A DNA stretch of 64,000 nt from Marchantia polymorpha subsp. ruderalis. Lineage: Eukaryota > Streptophyta > Marchantiopsida > Marchantiales > Marchantiaceae. The translations under genes were made by a program, and so were the position numbers. The notes beneath the pieces were generated by a model. The model was not told where the DNA came from, searched no databases, and saw nothing but the letters and a program-made list of their open reading frames with translations. Location of the stretch: assembly GCA_037833965.1 (NCBI GenBank), contig AP031351.1, positions 17,558,501 through 17,622,500 on the forward strand, given 5' to 3'. This document shows positions 24,461-34,313 of the stretch, in pieces (position 1 is the stretch's first letter; every line of letters begins with the position of its first letter).

Positions 24461-24700
24461 GTCAAAATCTGACATATATTTTCAGTGACAGTTTTTTACA
24501 GTCAAAATCTGACGGGGGTTTTTCAGTGACAGTATTTTCTGTCAAAATCTGACGTATATTTTTAGTGACAGTTTTTTTACAGTCAATATCTGACGGGTTT
24601 TTTCAGTGACAGTATTTTCTGTTAAAATCTGACGTATATTTTCAATGACAGTTTTTTACCGTCAAAATCTGACGGGTTTTTTCAATGCCAGGGTCAACTT
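24461..24700. repeat. Six ~40-bp tandem repeats in the copia leader
   Basis: Units start at 24461, 24501, 24541, 24582, 24621 and 24661. Each opens with GTCAAAATCTGACG or a close variant and contains a CAGTGACAGT-type core. Odd and even units alternate (GTATATTTT versus GGGTTTTTT after the core), so an 80-bp pair was probably duplicated. They lie between the PBS and gag. Confidence 0.92.
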
Positions 24701-24949
24701 GGTTTATCTCAAGTTCAAGAGCAGTTCGAGTATTGAAGTTCTTGACAAAACTATCAACAAAGTTTTCAGTAGAACTTGAGTTTATATCTTGAAGTTTAAT
24801 AGAAACTATCCGAAAATTTTTTCAGTAGAGGTTCGAGAGCAGGTTTCAGTGAAATCGTTCGAGAGTGTTTTTTGAAACTTATAGTGGTTTCGAGTTTCAA
24901 CTTCAACTTCGAGCTGCCTCGAAGATCTTGTGCAGATTTTGTTGATTTC

Positions 24950-25640
24950 TAGCTCGTCTTGTTGAATATTAACTCTATAATCTCCGGAAGAAGAAAGTAG
25001 TACCAGCGGCAAGCGCTTGTTCAGGGAGTGGAGGAGTAAAACGTCGAGCGAAGGAGAAAGGTAGTGGCGAAGTCCTCCCCGGCACCGCCGACCGCAGTGT
25101 GGCAGCCCCGAGCAGCGGCGTGGGTGGTGGCTGGAGTGTCCGAGCGGCGAGCCCACGGAGGAGACAACCTAAACCCTAAACCCACCCTTCCCCGCGCGGT
25201 GCGCAGTTGACATGCGTGAGGAGGGATTCATCCCCCCGCGCGGTGCGCAGCGCAGTTGGCAGGCCGTGAGGAGGTGCGGAGGGACAGTGCGCAATTGGCA
25301 GGACGTGAGGAGGTGCGGATTAGGGTTAGGCCGTGCGGTTAGGAGAAAGGAGGAGGTGGAGGATTAGGGTTAGAGAAATGAGGAAAGATCCACCCTCCTA
25401 AACCCTGAACTCTAAACCGCAGTTGGGTTGCTGCGCGGTTAGGGTTAGGTCCCGGAGCTGCCGCAGTTGGCAGATCGTAGTTAGGGTTAGGGATCAGCGT
25501 AATCGTCAACGTGATTACGGTCGTGGTCGGGATTCCAACGTGGTCGGAGGGTGAACGCAGTCAACGGTTGATCAACGGTAACGGTGACGGCGAAAATCCA
25601 ACGGTGACGGTCGGACCGACGGTACAGGAATATTCGGTCA
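24950..25640. other. G+C-rich leader segment with telomere-like motifs
   Basis: Inside the otherwise A+T-rich element this stretch is G+C-rich. It carries CCTAAACCCTAAACCC at 25168-25183, several GATTAGGGTTAGG or TTAGGGTTAGGG motifs at about 25317-25330, 25362-25374, 25438-25450 and 25480-25492, and imperfect repeats of GCGCAGTTGGCAGG...GTGAGGAGGTGCGGA around 25200-25320. Composition differs sharply from the rest of the element. It has no convincing reading frame and may be captured host DNA. Confidence 0.7.
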
Positions 25641-25747
25641 TAAATATTTCTCAAAAATATTTTTTCATCCAAAACTAGTGAAATTGTGTATCGTTGGAAA
25701 GCTATCGACACGATTAAAGCATCTGGACACTTTTCAGGCACTGAACG

Positions 25748-26515
25748 ATGATCCAAAAGGAGGAAATTGACTCTGAAGCTGCCATTGTCTCTCATTTTTG
25801 ACGTGCACAGTCAGTAGACCGACAGGTCGGTGGCAATTTTGGTTATAACATCATACCTTTCGATGGACACGGTGATTATTTGCTTTGGAAAAAGCAAGTA
25901 AAAGTCAAATTACGATCTATGGGTCTCACTATATGCTTGGGAGAAAAACCTTCTAGCATAAACGACATTGAATGGGCTACTGCTTAGGACCAGGCAGTTT
26001 GCACAGTGCTGGCATATCTAGACCCTACTATACTCAAGCAAGTTGAGGAGTACTCTGAGGTTTCCAAATTGCTTGATGCACTTCAGCAACGATTTCATCA
26101 GAAGAATCCAACGATTGTGATGAACACTTACATGCGATTGTTACGGTTTACTATGAAGCCAGGCACGCGCATACAAGACCACATTCACGCTTATGGAAAT
26201 CTATTGCTGGATCTTCGGAATATGAGTGAGGAGCTTACTGAGACAAAGAAGGCAATGCATCTTCTTCACTCATTGCCGTCTACCTATCAGACACTATCAA
26301 AGATTCTTCTTCATCGTCAGAACACAACAGTCACTTACAACGAGGTTGTAAGTGCCCTTCTGACCAATGCAGTTGAGCAGGATTTGCTGTCCCCTTTTGT
26401 CCCATCCACTTCTAGAACAGCACTTATTATGACAAGAGGTCAATCACAACCGAGAGACATCCATGATTCACGACGTCCAGGCTTGAAGAGGCAGAGATCA
26501 AAATCCCCTGACTGA
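25748..26515 (+). pseudogene. copia gag, interrupted by stop codons
   Basis: Gag forms the virus-like particle of the element. One frame runs from ATG at 25748 to TGA at 26513, broken by TGA at 25799 and TAG at 25985. It encodes YNIIPFDGHGDYLLWKKQVK near the start, which is the copia Gag opening (F-D-G-x-N-Y-x-x-W), then PTIVMNTYMRLLRFTMKPGT, MSEELTETKKAMHLLHSLPS and a basic tail. The motifs L-x-S-L-P and the spacing fit the copia gag domain. Without the stops it would be about 255 aa before the zinc knuckle. The upstream part has a normal-looking start but is translated only 17 codons. Confidence 0.88.
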
Positions 26516-26530
26516 AGGTAAGTACAGTTT

Positions 26531-27280
26531 ATGGCTCAATCATTTGACAAGAAGAATGTTGTTTGTTGGAGCTGTGGTAAGAAATGCCACATCATGAAGT
26601 TTTGCCGGATGACAAATACAACCTCCTCATCAGTGGCGAACTTTGCTGAACATTTTGATACTGAGGCGAACAATTTGTACACGGATGCTCTATGATGCCA
26701 GAGGTATGCCCTCTGCAATTCACCGCAAGTTGTTGGTGATGTATGGATTATTATCAGTGCTTGTTACATTAGAGAGTTCTTTTGTACTTTCTCCTTATCA
26801 AACAGTTCAGTTCTTATGGGAAACGACCAACCTTGTAGAATTGAGGGTGTTGGATCTGTAAAGATCCGCATGTTTGATGATGTCAACCGTACATTGAACC
26901 ATGTTAGATTTATACCTAACATGAGAAAGAACTTGATCTCTTTTGGAGTGTTGGACTCACAAGGCTTAGAATGGAGTTCTAGGCAAGGCGTGTTAGATGT
27001 CAGATCATGTGATAAGAAGGTTATTTTTCGGGGATACAATCATAATAATCTGTACTTGTTAGAGGGCATCACTATTTGTGGCGAAGTTCACTTTACCAGA
27101 TCTCGTGTTGAGATGTCTCATGTATGGCATTCCAGATTAGGCCATATGAGTGATCGATACATGTCTCTTCTTGATGAGAAAAAGGTATTACCCGGTTTGG
27201 GTAAAGTTGACGTGTCATTTTGCGAACATTGCATCATGAGAAAACACCATAGGAAAACTTTTGGGCGTTGGAACTCATAG
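26531..27280 (+). pseudogene. copia zinc knuckle, lost protease site, integrase zinc domain
   Basis: This continues the gag frame after TGA 26513 and TAA 26519. A complete CCHC knuckle C-WS-C-GKKC-H-IMKF-C lies at about 26561-26605. The aspartic protease should follow with W-x-x-D-S-G-A, but 26744-26767 reads WIIISACY, so the catalytic Asp is absent. VLMGNDQPCRIEGVGSVKIR and LNHVRFIPNMRKNLISFG are the usual protease-downstream text. The gag-pre-integrase motif VWHSRLGHMS and C-E-H-C-I complete the HHCC zinc domain. A stop at 26693 and a frameshift near 27263 separate it from the catalytic integrase. Confidence 0.88.
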
Positions 27281-28694
27281 TTCCAAGGAGATACTGGAGT
27301 ATATACATAGTGACGTGTGGGGACCCTCTCCTATTGCCTCACTGTCTGGAAAGTGGTACTATGTCTCCTTTATAGATGATTACTCCAGGTATGTGTGGGT
27401 ATATTTTCTCACCCACAAGTCGGAGGTGTTTTCAACCTTCAAAAGTTGGCGCATACAAGTTGAGACTCAGACTGGACACAAAGTGAAATACTTGCGGTCA
27501 GATAATGGTGACGAGTATACTAGTGAAGAATTTCAGAGGTATTGTACAGAGGAGGGGATTACTCGCCATTTCACGACAGTTTATACTCCACAACAAAATG
27601 CTGTTTTTGAACGACTCAATCGAACACTGTTGGAGAAGGTGCGGATTATGCTAAGCGAATCTAGTTTACCAGGGGAATTTTGGGCCGAAGCTGTCAACAC
27701 CGCAATTTATTTGGTAAACCTTTCTCCTTCTAGTGCAATCAATTTCTCAACACCGTTTGAACTGAGACATAAACGGATGGCAGATTATAGTCGCTTGAAA
27801 ATTTTTGGTTGTACTATTTATCCTCTTACACCTAAGGAGCAGAGGACAAAATTAGATCCTACATCCAAGAAATGTCGTTTTCTTATATATGCTAGCGGCG
27901 TGAAAGGTTATAGGCTATGGGATCCAGTTGCGAGGAAGTTGGTTGTTAGTAGAGATGTTTCTTTCAATGAGCTTGGCTTACTGAAAGAGGGGAAGAATGT
28001 GGAGGCTAACAAAGGGAAATCTTCACTCGCGGATATTGTTGTGGGGGAGTTTGATCATTCTATCACTAATGATCAAACACATGAAGAAGCACCGATACAT
28101 GTGGAGCAAGTTCTTGAGGAACAAGAACTACAAGAGCAGGCTACTGTTGATGAGCCTATTGCAACAATACCAGACGAGAGAGATCAAACGGAAACGTCTA
28201 CTAGGAAATCACAACGATCTAGTAGAGCGCCTGAGAGATTTGATGTATGGGCAAACTCATCCATTCTCAAAGATCGTGACCTTGATTTTGAAGATGAGGA
28301 TGATATGGCGTTGATCTTGGAAGAAGGAGAACCCTCTTCATACAGAGAAGCTCAAGCTTTGGTCAACAAGCTTGAATGGAATGCTGCCATGGAACGGGAG
28401 ATGCAATCACTGATTGACAACAAGAGTTGGGAGTTGGTTGAGCTTCCTAAAAATCAGACAGTGATTGACTCCAAGTGGGTGTACAAGCTGAAAGACAATC
28501 CAGCAGGAGATGAGGCAAGAATCTTCAAAGCTAGATTGGTGGCTAGAGGTTTCACACAGGAAAAGGGTGTGGATTATAACGAAGTTTTTTCGCCTGTAGC
28601 AAAGTACGCTACAATTCGTCTGGTATGTGCACTGGCCGCAACATTCAATCTTGTTATGGATCAGATGGATGTGGTGACAACTTTTCTCTATTGA
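27261..28694 (+). pseudogene. copia integrase core and start of reverse transcriptase
   Basis: A 477-codon open segment holds the integrase D,D35E core: IHSDVWGP (first Asp), YLRSDNGDEYTSEEF (second Asp) and QQNAVFERLNRTLLEK (Glu), then FGCTIYPLTPKEQR and WDPVARKLVVSRDVSFNE of the C-terminal region. The RT starts at WNAAMEREMQSLIDNKSWEL and WVYKLKDNP...ARLVARGFTQ, EKGVDYNEVFSPVAK, ending at QMDVVTTFLY. TGA at 28692 and TAG at 28707 stand where the family normally has Gly and Glu. All three integrase catalytic acids survive, so this part is the best preserved of the element. Confidence 0.93.
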
Positions 28695-28715
28695 TATTTA
28701 GAAGAGTAGATCTAC

Positions 28716-29255
28716 ATGAGACAACCAATTGGCTTTGAGGTCAAAGGCCAGGAGAGGTGGGTCTGTAGATTACTTAAATCATTGTATGGACTGAAGCAAG
28801 CTGCTAGGCAGTGGAATACGCGTTTTGATGAGTTTATGAAGGCACAAGGTTTTCTACGAAGCGTGTATGATACTTGTGTCTATATGAAGAAGGTGGATGA
28901 TGAGACTTTCAATCTCATCATTATAGTACTCTACGTTGACGACATGCTTATTTTGGCAAAAAACGAATCCGATGTTGATGAATGCAAGAGCCAGGTGAAG
29001 TCTGTATTTAAGATGAAGGATATGGTGGAGTCAAGAAGGATACTAGGCATGGATATTTATAGAGATTTTGAACAGAAGAAGATATGGCTGAGTCAGAGCA
29101 AGTATGTTCGCCGTATACTTGACAGGTTCAACATGGCAATTCGAAAGGAGTATGGACTACTCTTCCGGCACATTTTAAACTCTCAACAGCTCAATGTCCT
29201 ACAGATGTTGTGGAAAAGGGAAGAATGTCATGTGTTCCCTATGAACAAGCTATAA
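28716..29255 (+). pseudogene. copia reverse transcriptase catalytic part
   Basis: The same frame as the preceding segment resumes after the two stops. It encodes MRQPIGFEVKGQERWVCRLL, KSLYGLKQAARQWN, the catalytic box LYVDDMLILAKNES (Y-V-D-D intact) and [16 protein letters not shown]. Near 29150 the frame shifts; downstream text [11 protein letters not shown] continues in another frame. RT converts element RNA to DNA. Confidence 0.92.
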
Positions 29256-29912
29256 GCAGCCTCATGTATTTAATCGTGTGCACCAGGCCTGATATTGCTC
29301 TAGCAATGAGGAAGGTGAACAGGTACATGTCGAATCCAGGAAAAGTTCACTGGGAAGCAGTGAAATGGATTCTAAGATATTTGAAGAATACCATGGATTA
29401 TGGCTTATTGTTTGATGGCTTATTAGACAATGCTAAGTCCTTGTTTGGCTACGTTGATGCTGACTACGGACAAGATTTAGACAAGAGAAGATCTACAACT
29501 GGATATGTGTTTACACTTGGCGGCGGAAGCATTAGTTGGAGAAGTGTGTAGCTCAGTCAACAACAGAAGCTGAGTACATGGCAGCAGCAGAAGCGGCAAA
29601 GGAAGCTATTTGGTTGGATAAGCTTACCATGAAGATGGGATTAACACAAGGAGTGGTTAATCTTCATTGTGATAGCCAGAGTGCTTTACATTTGGCTGCG
29701 AACCAAGTCATGGATAGCAGAGTAAAGCACATCAACATCCGATATCACTTTATTAGACAAGCAGTGTCTGATAAAACAATTGAGCTAGTCAAGATTGATG
29801 GTAAATTCAATCCAGCTGATGCGTTGACCAAAGTTATTCCTTTGAAGAGTTTCAGACGACACTGTGCTACTATGCAAGTTGTGCATAGGGAGCACAAGAG
29901 ATATGGTTGTTA
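29168..29912 (+). pseudogene. copia RT tail and RNase H, frameshifted
   Basis: After the shift the protein continues as [40 protein letters not shown] and ISWRS. A second frameshift near 29540 leads to [36 protein letters not shown] and HINIRYHFIRQAV, ending at a TAG after RYGC (29910). DADY, E-AEY and CDSQSA are the catalytic acids of copia RNase H, which removes template RNA. All are present, but in two frames. Confidence 0.92.
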
Positions 29913-30021
29913 GTTACCTTTGTATATTGTTATTCTATATTCTTATGGCTACGGCTTAGTTTTAGTTAACTCTAGTTTAAAGAGGGACCTTGTGATAAGT
30001 TTCCGTCTAGAACTTCCCGCG

Positions 30022-30560
30022 GAGTAATAATATAGGTTAGAGAGGTGACTATAATTTCTTAACATGAGTTAAGGTGAGATTGTTGAGTTACCTCTGTATA
30101 TTATTACTTTATCTTGGTATGAGAGTAATAATATAGGTTAGAGAGATGATTGAGATTCCTTGACATGAGTTAAGGTGAGATTGTGAAGTTATCTCTGTAT
30201 ATTATTACTCTATCTTGGTATGAGAGTAATAATATAGGTTAAAGAGTTGACTAAAATTCCTTGACATGAGTTAAGGTGAGATTGTTGAGATTACTTCTGT
30301 ATATTGTTACTCTATCTTGGTATGAGAGTAATAATATAGGTTAGAAAGGTGACTAAAATTCCTTGACATGAGTTAAGATGAGATTGTTGAGATTACTTCT
30401 GTATATTGTTACTCTATACTCTTATGACTACGGCTTAGTTTTAGTTAACTCTTGTTTAAAGAGGTACCTTGTGATAGGTTTCAGTCTAAAACTTTTCGCC
30501 GAGTAATAATATAGGTTAGACAGGTTACTAAGACTCTTTAACGCGAGTTAAGGGGGAGAT
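30022..30560. repeat. Tandem repeats carrying copies of the PPT/LTR junction
   Basis: Units begin GAGTAATAATATAGG at 30022, 30123, 30224, 30326 and 30501 (periods 101, 101, 102, 175). Each contains GAGTTAAGGTGAGATTGTTGAG or a close form, resembling the true 3' junction (GAGTTAAGGGGGAGAT then TGTTGAGG at 30561). The longest last unit includes a second copy of the TATGACTACGGCTTAGTTTT segment also seen at about 29944. Confidence 0.93.
30551..30560 (+). other. Polypurine tract of the copia element
   Basis: AGGGGGAGAT directly abuts the TG start of the 3' LTR, the expected place for plus-strand DNA priming. Confidence 0.85.
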
Positions 30561-30828
30561 TGTTGAGGTTAACTCTGGTTAAGGAGTTAATCTCAGTTAA
30601 AAGTTAACTGAGGTTAGTTAACCGCACATGTAGCTATTTATAGCTTAGAGTGATTGACTATCTTGGGTATATATACACTGAGAGTGATACGAGGACCTCA
30701 CTTGAAGCAGTAAACTTTCTCGAGCGTATTCCTTTGTGGACATAGCCTCTGAGGGTGAACCACGTTATACTTGTGTCTCTGTGTTCATTATGTTGTTGGT
30801 TTGCTAGTCTGAGAGATTTAGAATAACA
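30561..30828 (+). repeat. 3' LTR of the copia element (268 bp)
   Basis: It starts TGTTGAGGTT and ends TTTAGAATAACA, like the 5' copy. It lacks ten bases after GTTAACC and shows about eight single-base differences, mostly transitions, from the 5' LTR. Confidence 0.95.
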
Positions 30829-33800
30829 TGCTTTGCTAGTTGAAAGTTACATGAAAACAATTTATGTGCTTGTTAGATAAATATTAAGTTTATAAGTTGA
30901 CTAGATACATCAATAATCCTTATGCTTGCCACCATAAGTGAGATACGCCATCTCATCAATCTATTAATAATGGTATGTATAGTGGGATGAGATATTTTCT
31001 CATTTCTGTATTTGGTGTAAAAATTGATTTAAGGTTGAAAAATACCAATCTAAATTCATTTCAATGTTTATGTTTCATTTTTGAGTGATATTCTCTATTT
31101 TTATCTAGTGTTACAACACCAAAGCAAAAATGTAAACAAATAGAGTAATAAAGATAAAATACATCACGAAAGTAGAGCATCACGAGATATAATCTATTGC
31201 ATAGAACTCTGGTGCACTTGATTGTTAGAGAGTAATAAGAAGTTAGCTCATAAATTACAGTCTCAATTTAACTTTTTGAAAACCATTGACATATGCACTT
31301 GGCATAAATGGGAATGCTCCATATAGCTTAGAAATGGGGAGAACATAGATTAACTTCCAGAAACTAATTCTCATGAGAATATTGCTTAGTGCAGCAACTC
31401 CTATCGGGCGATGGAATTTTAAGTGAAAAATTGGTGCTCACCGGCACCATCATTGAAAGAGAAGTTCCTCATCATCAAAGGTTCAGCGGTTACTTTGATG
31501 TCATTAGGTGAAATAATTCTTTCAATTTTTGGGTCGTTTTCCGGCGAAGTAACTTGTGAGTGGCTTGTTATAGTTTAGGAACTGAACCATACTCATGTAA
31601 TTGACAGATAATATATGCTTCATGAGTCGACAAGTTAGCTCGCCTCACATGAAGAGCACTCGCAAGATGTGATGTCCATGCTGGAGTATCTCCAGATGCG
31701 GTCTCGGAATAGACATGGTCTAATCCTAGCCTTTGCGACTGATCACAAACCGCAAATAAATGGAAGAAAGTTCGAAGATACCGCACGCATTAGTGCTTAT
31801 TCTGGACAAGAATCTGCGCCTTCAGATCTGCGTCAAAACGTACTTGTGTTTTCCCGCATGTACATGCTCCTCGTGCTCTGGCGGATACGTGAAGAACGAA
31901 TGCACTGTAATATTATATTGGCTGAACTAGGAAGACACAGAATCCTCCATCTGCTGCACATTTCCACTAAACTTTCAAAAGATGCTCAACACAGATCTTC
32001 AAAGCTATTTTTGTGAGCGCAACGGACCGAAGAGCGTTTGTTACCTTGGAAAACCTACAAATCCGAGTCGGTCACCAGACTGACACTGGACGTGACGGAG
32101 GTCGTTTTAAGCAGGCCTATGGGCCATTCAATTAAAACCTTTCAGGCGCCCTTTTACTGAAATGAGGCTCTGCCTGTACCTTTTTCCCGATCGAACGTCA
32201 GTCAGCATGCCCGGAACCAAAATCATGTCCTGAATAGATTAGTAAGATGAGAAGATAATTTCGAGTGAAGTAATTTTGTGCAAAAGCTTCTCGGAGACCC
32301 ACACTTGTGCTGAATGGCCTCACCAACTCCCAAGAGCCACCACATACTGATTACTTCTTACGCATAGCTGCGGCTGCTTCTGGTTGAATTTGTGACGAAT
32401 TTATGGGAGAATTTAGAGGATGTATGACAAGATACTCGATGAGAGAATCGCTCGACAATTGTAGATACTACGGACCTCTGATCGCAAAGAAACAAAACCT
32501 TAGCAACGATGGCCGGAATCACTGCTGAACAGAGGCAGAGCGATGGCAGTTTCTTGGTTGGGTGAGCTGTCAGAGGAGCAAATTGCCGTTTTCTGGAATC
32601 TGGAACTTGGAGGAGACGCGACGGCGAGAGCAGGACTCCTGCAGGACAGAGAGAGATGCATTGCGTGATGAACACAGTCTATGATTTACATAGGAGCTAT
32701 GGCGAGAGTTCTTGTGGTTCCAGTTAGAGCGAGCCCCAGATAGCAAAGCCGAAAGGGAGATTGCTGCTTCGTATGGTCCTGGAGGTCGGTCGGTTCTTCG
32801 TATTACAGCGCGACCGGACGGACGCGTGCGGGTGCAGCAATGCCCTTGACGTTGGCGCCTTTCTCAGTTCAACTCGCCATATTCACCTTGTGACCTTAAG
32901 AGAAGGTACGACATTTTTCCTGGTTACTTAGATTTTTGGTGAAGGCCCACGGTTGTTATGACGCTCACTTGCTAAAGTAGTATCAGCAAAGAAAGGTTTT
33001 ACGGTCCCCACCCCGATCACCGAACAACATTACCAATTACTGGAAACTATGACGTTCTTGAGGTGATCCTATGAGAAATCAGGGCAATGAGATAAGCCCG
33101 GCTTTCTGGACGCTGTTGGCTCCTTGCGTTGCGCGAATTGACCTTTAAGTTGTTGATATTGTTGCGGCTGCTTGGATTCCAGAGAGAAACAACCCGGGGT
33201 TCTCGTAGGGCGTAAAACAGTTCGTTGAGAACTGCGTGCTGTTCTCATGATCGGAATCTGTAAAACGTAGGACATTAAAAGTTCCATTTAATGAATTTGA
33301 GTTGATATACAGAGTTTCTAACCATGCTCGAAACTTCTTCGAAGCACAATGCTTTCTCACAAATCTTTAAGATCTCTTGCACTAAGTTGAGCATTGCGAT
33401 GTTGGACATGAGCACGTTTTAAGTTTGCGGGTATCTGTCATTGACATTTGGGCTCAGTAGGAAAGAATTGAGGCGACGAGAAGAACGCAACTATAAGAGC
33501 CACCCATCCGAATGCTTGCTTTCTCTGTAGCACTGGGAAACTCAGAACCGGGCTGTTGCTGCAGTAGGGCCACAATGCCAGCAGCTATCCTGGAAAGTCG
33601 ACCCTAGAATGCTCAGTTGTTAGCGCTGCTTTCCGAAAGGTTGGGAAGGATCCAAGATTTGCTGCTCAGAATGTCTCAGAAGTAGGCATATGTCCAAGCT
33701 GTAGCGTCTTCCAAGTGTCAAGTCGAGAACGACCGCCCGCACATTCTGGCAGGGGGCCTGGGTGGTGGTGGGACCTGAATGGCAAAACGGGGATGCATAT

Positions 33801-34313
33801 TTGACCTCCAGTTCCGAGTTGTGAAATTCGTCTGGAGGCTGGGAAGAGACTGAAAAGGTCGCACTTTCAAACGACAAGTTACGTCGTTGTGTCATGCGAG
33901 ACCGAGATGTCGATTCACAGATTCACAACGAGAGGTGGGAAAATGTTGTCGTGCTGCACCAGGACCCCACTGGCGAGCCTGAAAAAGGATCCGTGCGTTG
34001 TGCAGGACAAGGACCAGGGCCCGACTCCCCGCATCGCAGCGAGCTAGAAGACTGTGCCTCCGTAGAGCTCACCGCGATGGTCGTGCTCTCAGAAATGTGG
34101 GGATCGGGTGGGCAGTAAGGGCGATCCGGCGCCCTGAAAGGCCAGAGCCGCGTGATTATACATAGCGGCCATGCGTAGAAAACAGTGGTTCGATCGAGCG
34201 ATCGACAGCACGAGCCCCGACCTGGAAGCCTGAGCGCGTCGCCGAGAGAAGAAGCGCCTCGCTCGGCAGCCGCAGGAGCAGCGCTGAGGACGCTCTCGAC
34301 GACGAACGCGAAG
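30829..34313. other. Intergenic region between copia element and MOT1
   Basis: 30.83-31.4 kb is A+T-rich. From about 31.4 kb composition rises toward the G+C-rich MOT1 gene. A minus-strand ATG at 32661 opens a 53-codon frame with a serine-rich, acid-poor start (MHLSLSCRSPALAVASPP) that looks like a plastid transit peptide, but no continuing exons or family could be established. The last few hundred bases before 34314 should hold the MOT1 promoter and 5' UTR. Confidence 0.4.

Larger units (their letters stand above)
24023..30828 (+). mobile_element. Nearly complete Ty1/copia LTR retrotransposon, inactivated
   Basis: A 6.8-kb element bounded by TG...CA LTRs (24023-24300 and 30561-30828), with PBS at 24303-24315 and a purine tract just before the 3' LTR. 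Flanks AGCTT (24018-24022) and TGCTT (30829-30833) match at four of five bases, an imperfect 5-bp target duplication. Domain order gag, zinc knuckle, protease, integrase, reverse transcriptase, RNase H is that of copia. Integrase precedes RT, which rules out gypsy. Inactivating changes: in-frame stops at 25799, 25985, 26513, 26519, 26693, 28692 and 28707, and frameshifts near 27263, 29150 and 29540. The LTRs differ by about eight substitutions and one 10-bp indel by my count, so the insertion is fairly old yet mostly legible. Confidence 0.95.

Noticed and set aside
24806-25156. 116-codon minus-strand frame in the copia leader
   Set aside because: It lies in the non-coding leader of the element, is antisense to it, and shows no motif.
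25168-25183. A true interstitial telomere array
   Set aside because: Only two adjacent CCCTAAA units are present and other motifs are scattered; too short for a telomere remnant.
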